Below, one piece after another: positions 63,585 through 64,000 of a DNA stretch of 64,000 nt (within the stretch, counting starts at the first letter, position 1; each line of letters opens with the position of its first letter). The notes under the pieces are model-generated. The model saw only the letters and a program-made list of their open reading frames with translations, did no database searches and was not told the origin of the DNA. Source of the DNA: a bacterium GBS-1 (lineage in GTDB: Bacteria > Synergistota > GBS-1); contig LEKQ01000001.1 in assembly GCA_001443005.1 (NCBI GenBank), positions 78,792 through 142,791 on the forward strand, written 5' to 3'. The position numbers and the translations under genes are program-made.

Positions 63585-64000
63585 CGTAATCATAGTTGGT
63601 GGGGGCCCAACGGGTATATTTTGTGCGCTAGAAATAATCAAATACTCAAACTTAAAGGTAATAATTTTAGAGAGGGGACATCCAATAGAGCAGAGACTCT
63701 GTCCAATGAGAGAAAGGGGCGGAGAATGTCGACGGTGTCCTTCATGCGCTCTTGTATCAGGATGGGGAGGAGCTGGAGCCTTTAGTGACGGCAAGCTTAC
63801 GCTGAGCCTCGATGCAGGTGGAAGATTAAACGAGTTTCTTCTACCTGAAGAAATGCAAAATCTATTAGACTACGCCGATCAGATTTACTTAAGTTTTGGA
63901 AATGGAGGACATCTATTTGATCCCTCTCCTGATAAGGTTATCGAATATACGATGAAGGCTCAAAAAGCTGGGCTAAAGCTCATCCCTATGAAGATAAGGC
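63577..64000 (+). CDS. FAD-dependent dehydrogenase, COG2509-like, N-terminal part
   Basis: The reading frame is open to the right edge; 141 residues are visible. The N-terminus is an FAD-binding Rossmann fold: Y-D-V-I-I-V-G-G-G-P-T-G-I-F-C-A and a following E-R-G. A cysteine-rich insert, L-C-P-M-R-E-R-G-G-E-C-R-R-C-P-S-C-A-L, leads into G-W-G-G-A-G-A-F-S-D-G-K-L, the hallmark of the uncharacterised COG2509 flavoproteins (about 460 residues in full). The ATG has GAGTGAGAG upstream and overlaps the previous gene by 8 nt. Reaction unknown. Confidence 0.88.
   Translation, partial: MYDVIIVGGGPTGIFCALEIIKYSNLKVIILERGHPIEQRLCPMRERGGECRRCPSCALVSGWGGAGAFSDGKLTLSLDAGGRLNEFLLPEEMQNLLDYADQIYLSFGNGGHLFDPSPDKVIEYTMKAQKAGLKLIPMKIR

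Overview
The window is 64 kb of a compact bacterial chromosome, roughly 40% G+C by eye. It looks like an anaerobic, probably thermophilic, diderm bacterium. The diderm inference rests on a TolC / membrane-fusion protein / HAE1-type RND efflux operon. Two complete TRAP transporters, many TTG and GTG starts, frequent AGA/AGG/ATA codons, a HisZ-dependent short HisG and the order tig-clpP-clpX-lon-ysxC-valS-folC-cca would fit Synergistota or a similar deep lineage (Atribacterota-like). I cannot fix the phylum from this sequence alone. Most genes are housekeeping; I see no phage, insertion sequence or CRISPR array.

Region by region. 1-4 kb: the 3' end of trpA, then a GntR/FCD regulator with a complete TRAP operon (dctP-dctQ-dctM). 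4-7.1 kb: glycolytic gap-pgk-tpiA behind a promoter plus terminator-like leader. 7.2-13.2 kb: tRNA-Leu, tolC, membrane-fusion protein, RND pump and a small Cys-cluster protein. 13.2-14.4 kb: divergent ccdA and a TlpA-like thioredoxin. 14.4-23.8 kb: a histidine cluster on the minus strand (hisZ-G-D-C-B-H-A-F, then hisIE, a TrpR/YerC-like regulator and a HAD phosphatase), interrupted by a ROK sugar kinase on the plus strand. 24-27.9 kb: a second TRAP operon ending in a zinc-dependent polyol/sugar-acid dehydrogenase. 27.9-33.7 kb: an MbfA-like ferritin/VIT protein, two tRNA-Met genes, tilS-hpt-ftsH and two small genes. 33.7-41.5 kb: uvrB, a YqhA-family membrane protein, uvrA, rlmB and convergent polX. 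41.5-50.5 kb: Mrp ATPase, a class A penicillin-binding protein, a ZnuA-like protein with glnA, and a minus-strand operon of a trans-sulfuration PLP enzyme, EamA permease, threonine dehydratase and RidA. 50.6-51.2 kb: six tRNAs. 51.3-64 kb: tig-clpP-clpX-lon-ysxC-valS-folC-cca, a Gfo/Idh/MocA oxidoreductase and the start of a COG2509-like FAD protein.

Genes that work together: the his cluster encodes every histidine step except a recognised histidinol-phosphate phosphatase, and the HAD hydrolase at its end is the natural candidate. Threonine dehydratase and the trans-sulfuration enzyme both release reactive enamines, which RidA in the same operon would hydrolyse. Each TRAP transporter carries a hairpin between the binding-protein gene and the permease genes, suggesting uneven expression.

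The most informative observations concern gene starts and leaders. hisB and polX show their family N-termini only if translation begins at a CTG codon, each preceded by a strong Shine-Dalgarno. The gap and tig operons each sit directly behind an intrinsic-terminator hairpin with no promoter visible after it, which points to attenuation or read-through. Gene packing is extreme, with several 40-120 nt overlaps on the same strand and convergent genes whose ends overlap.
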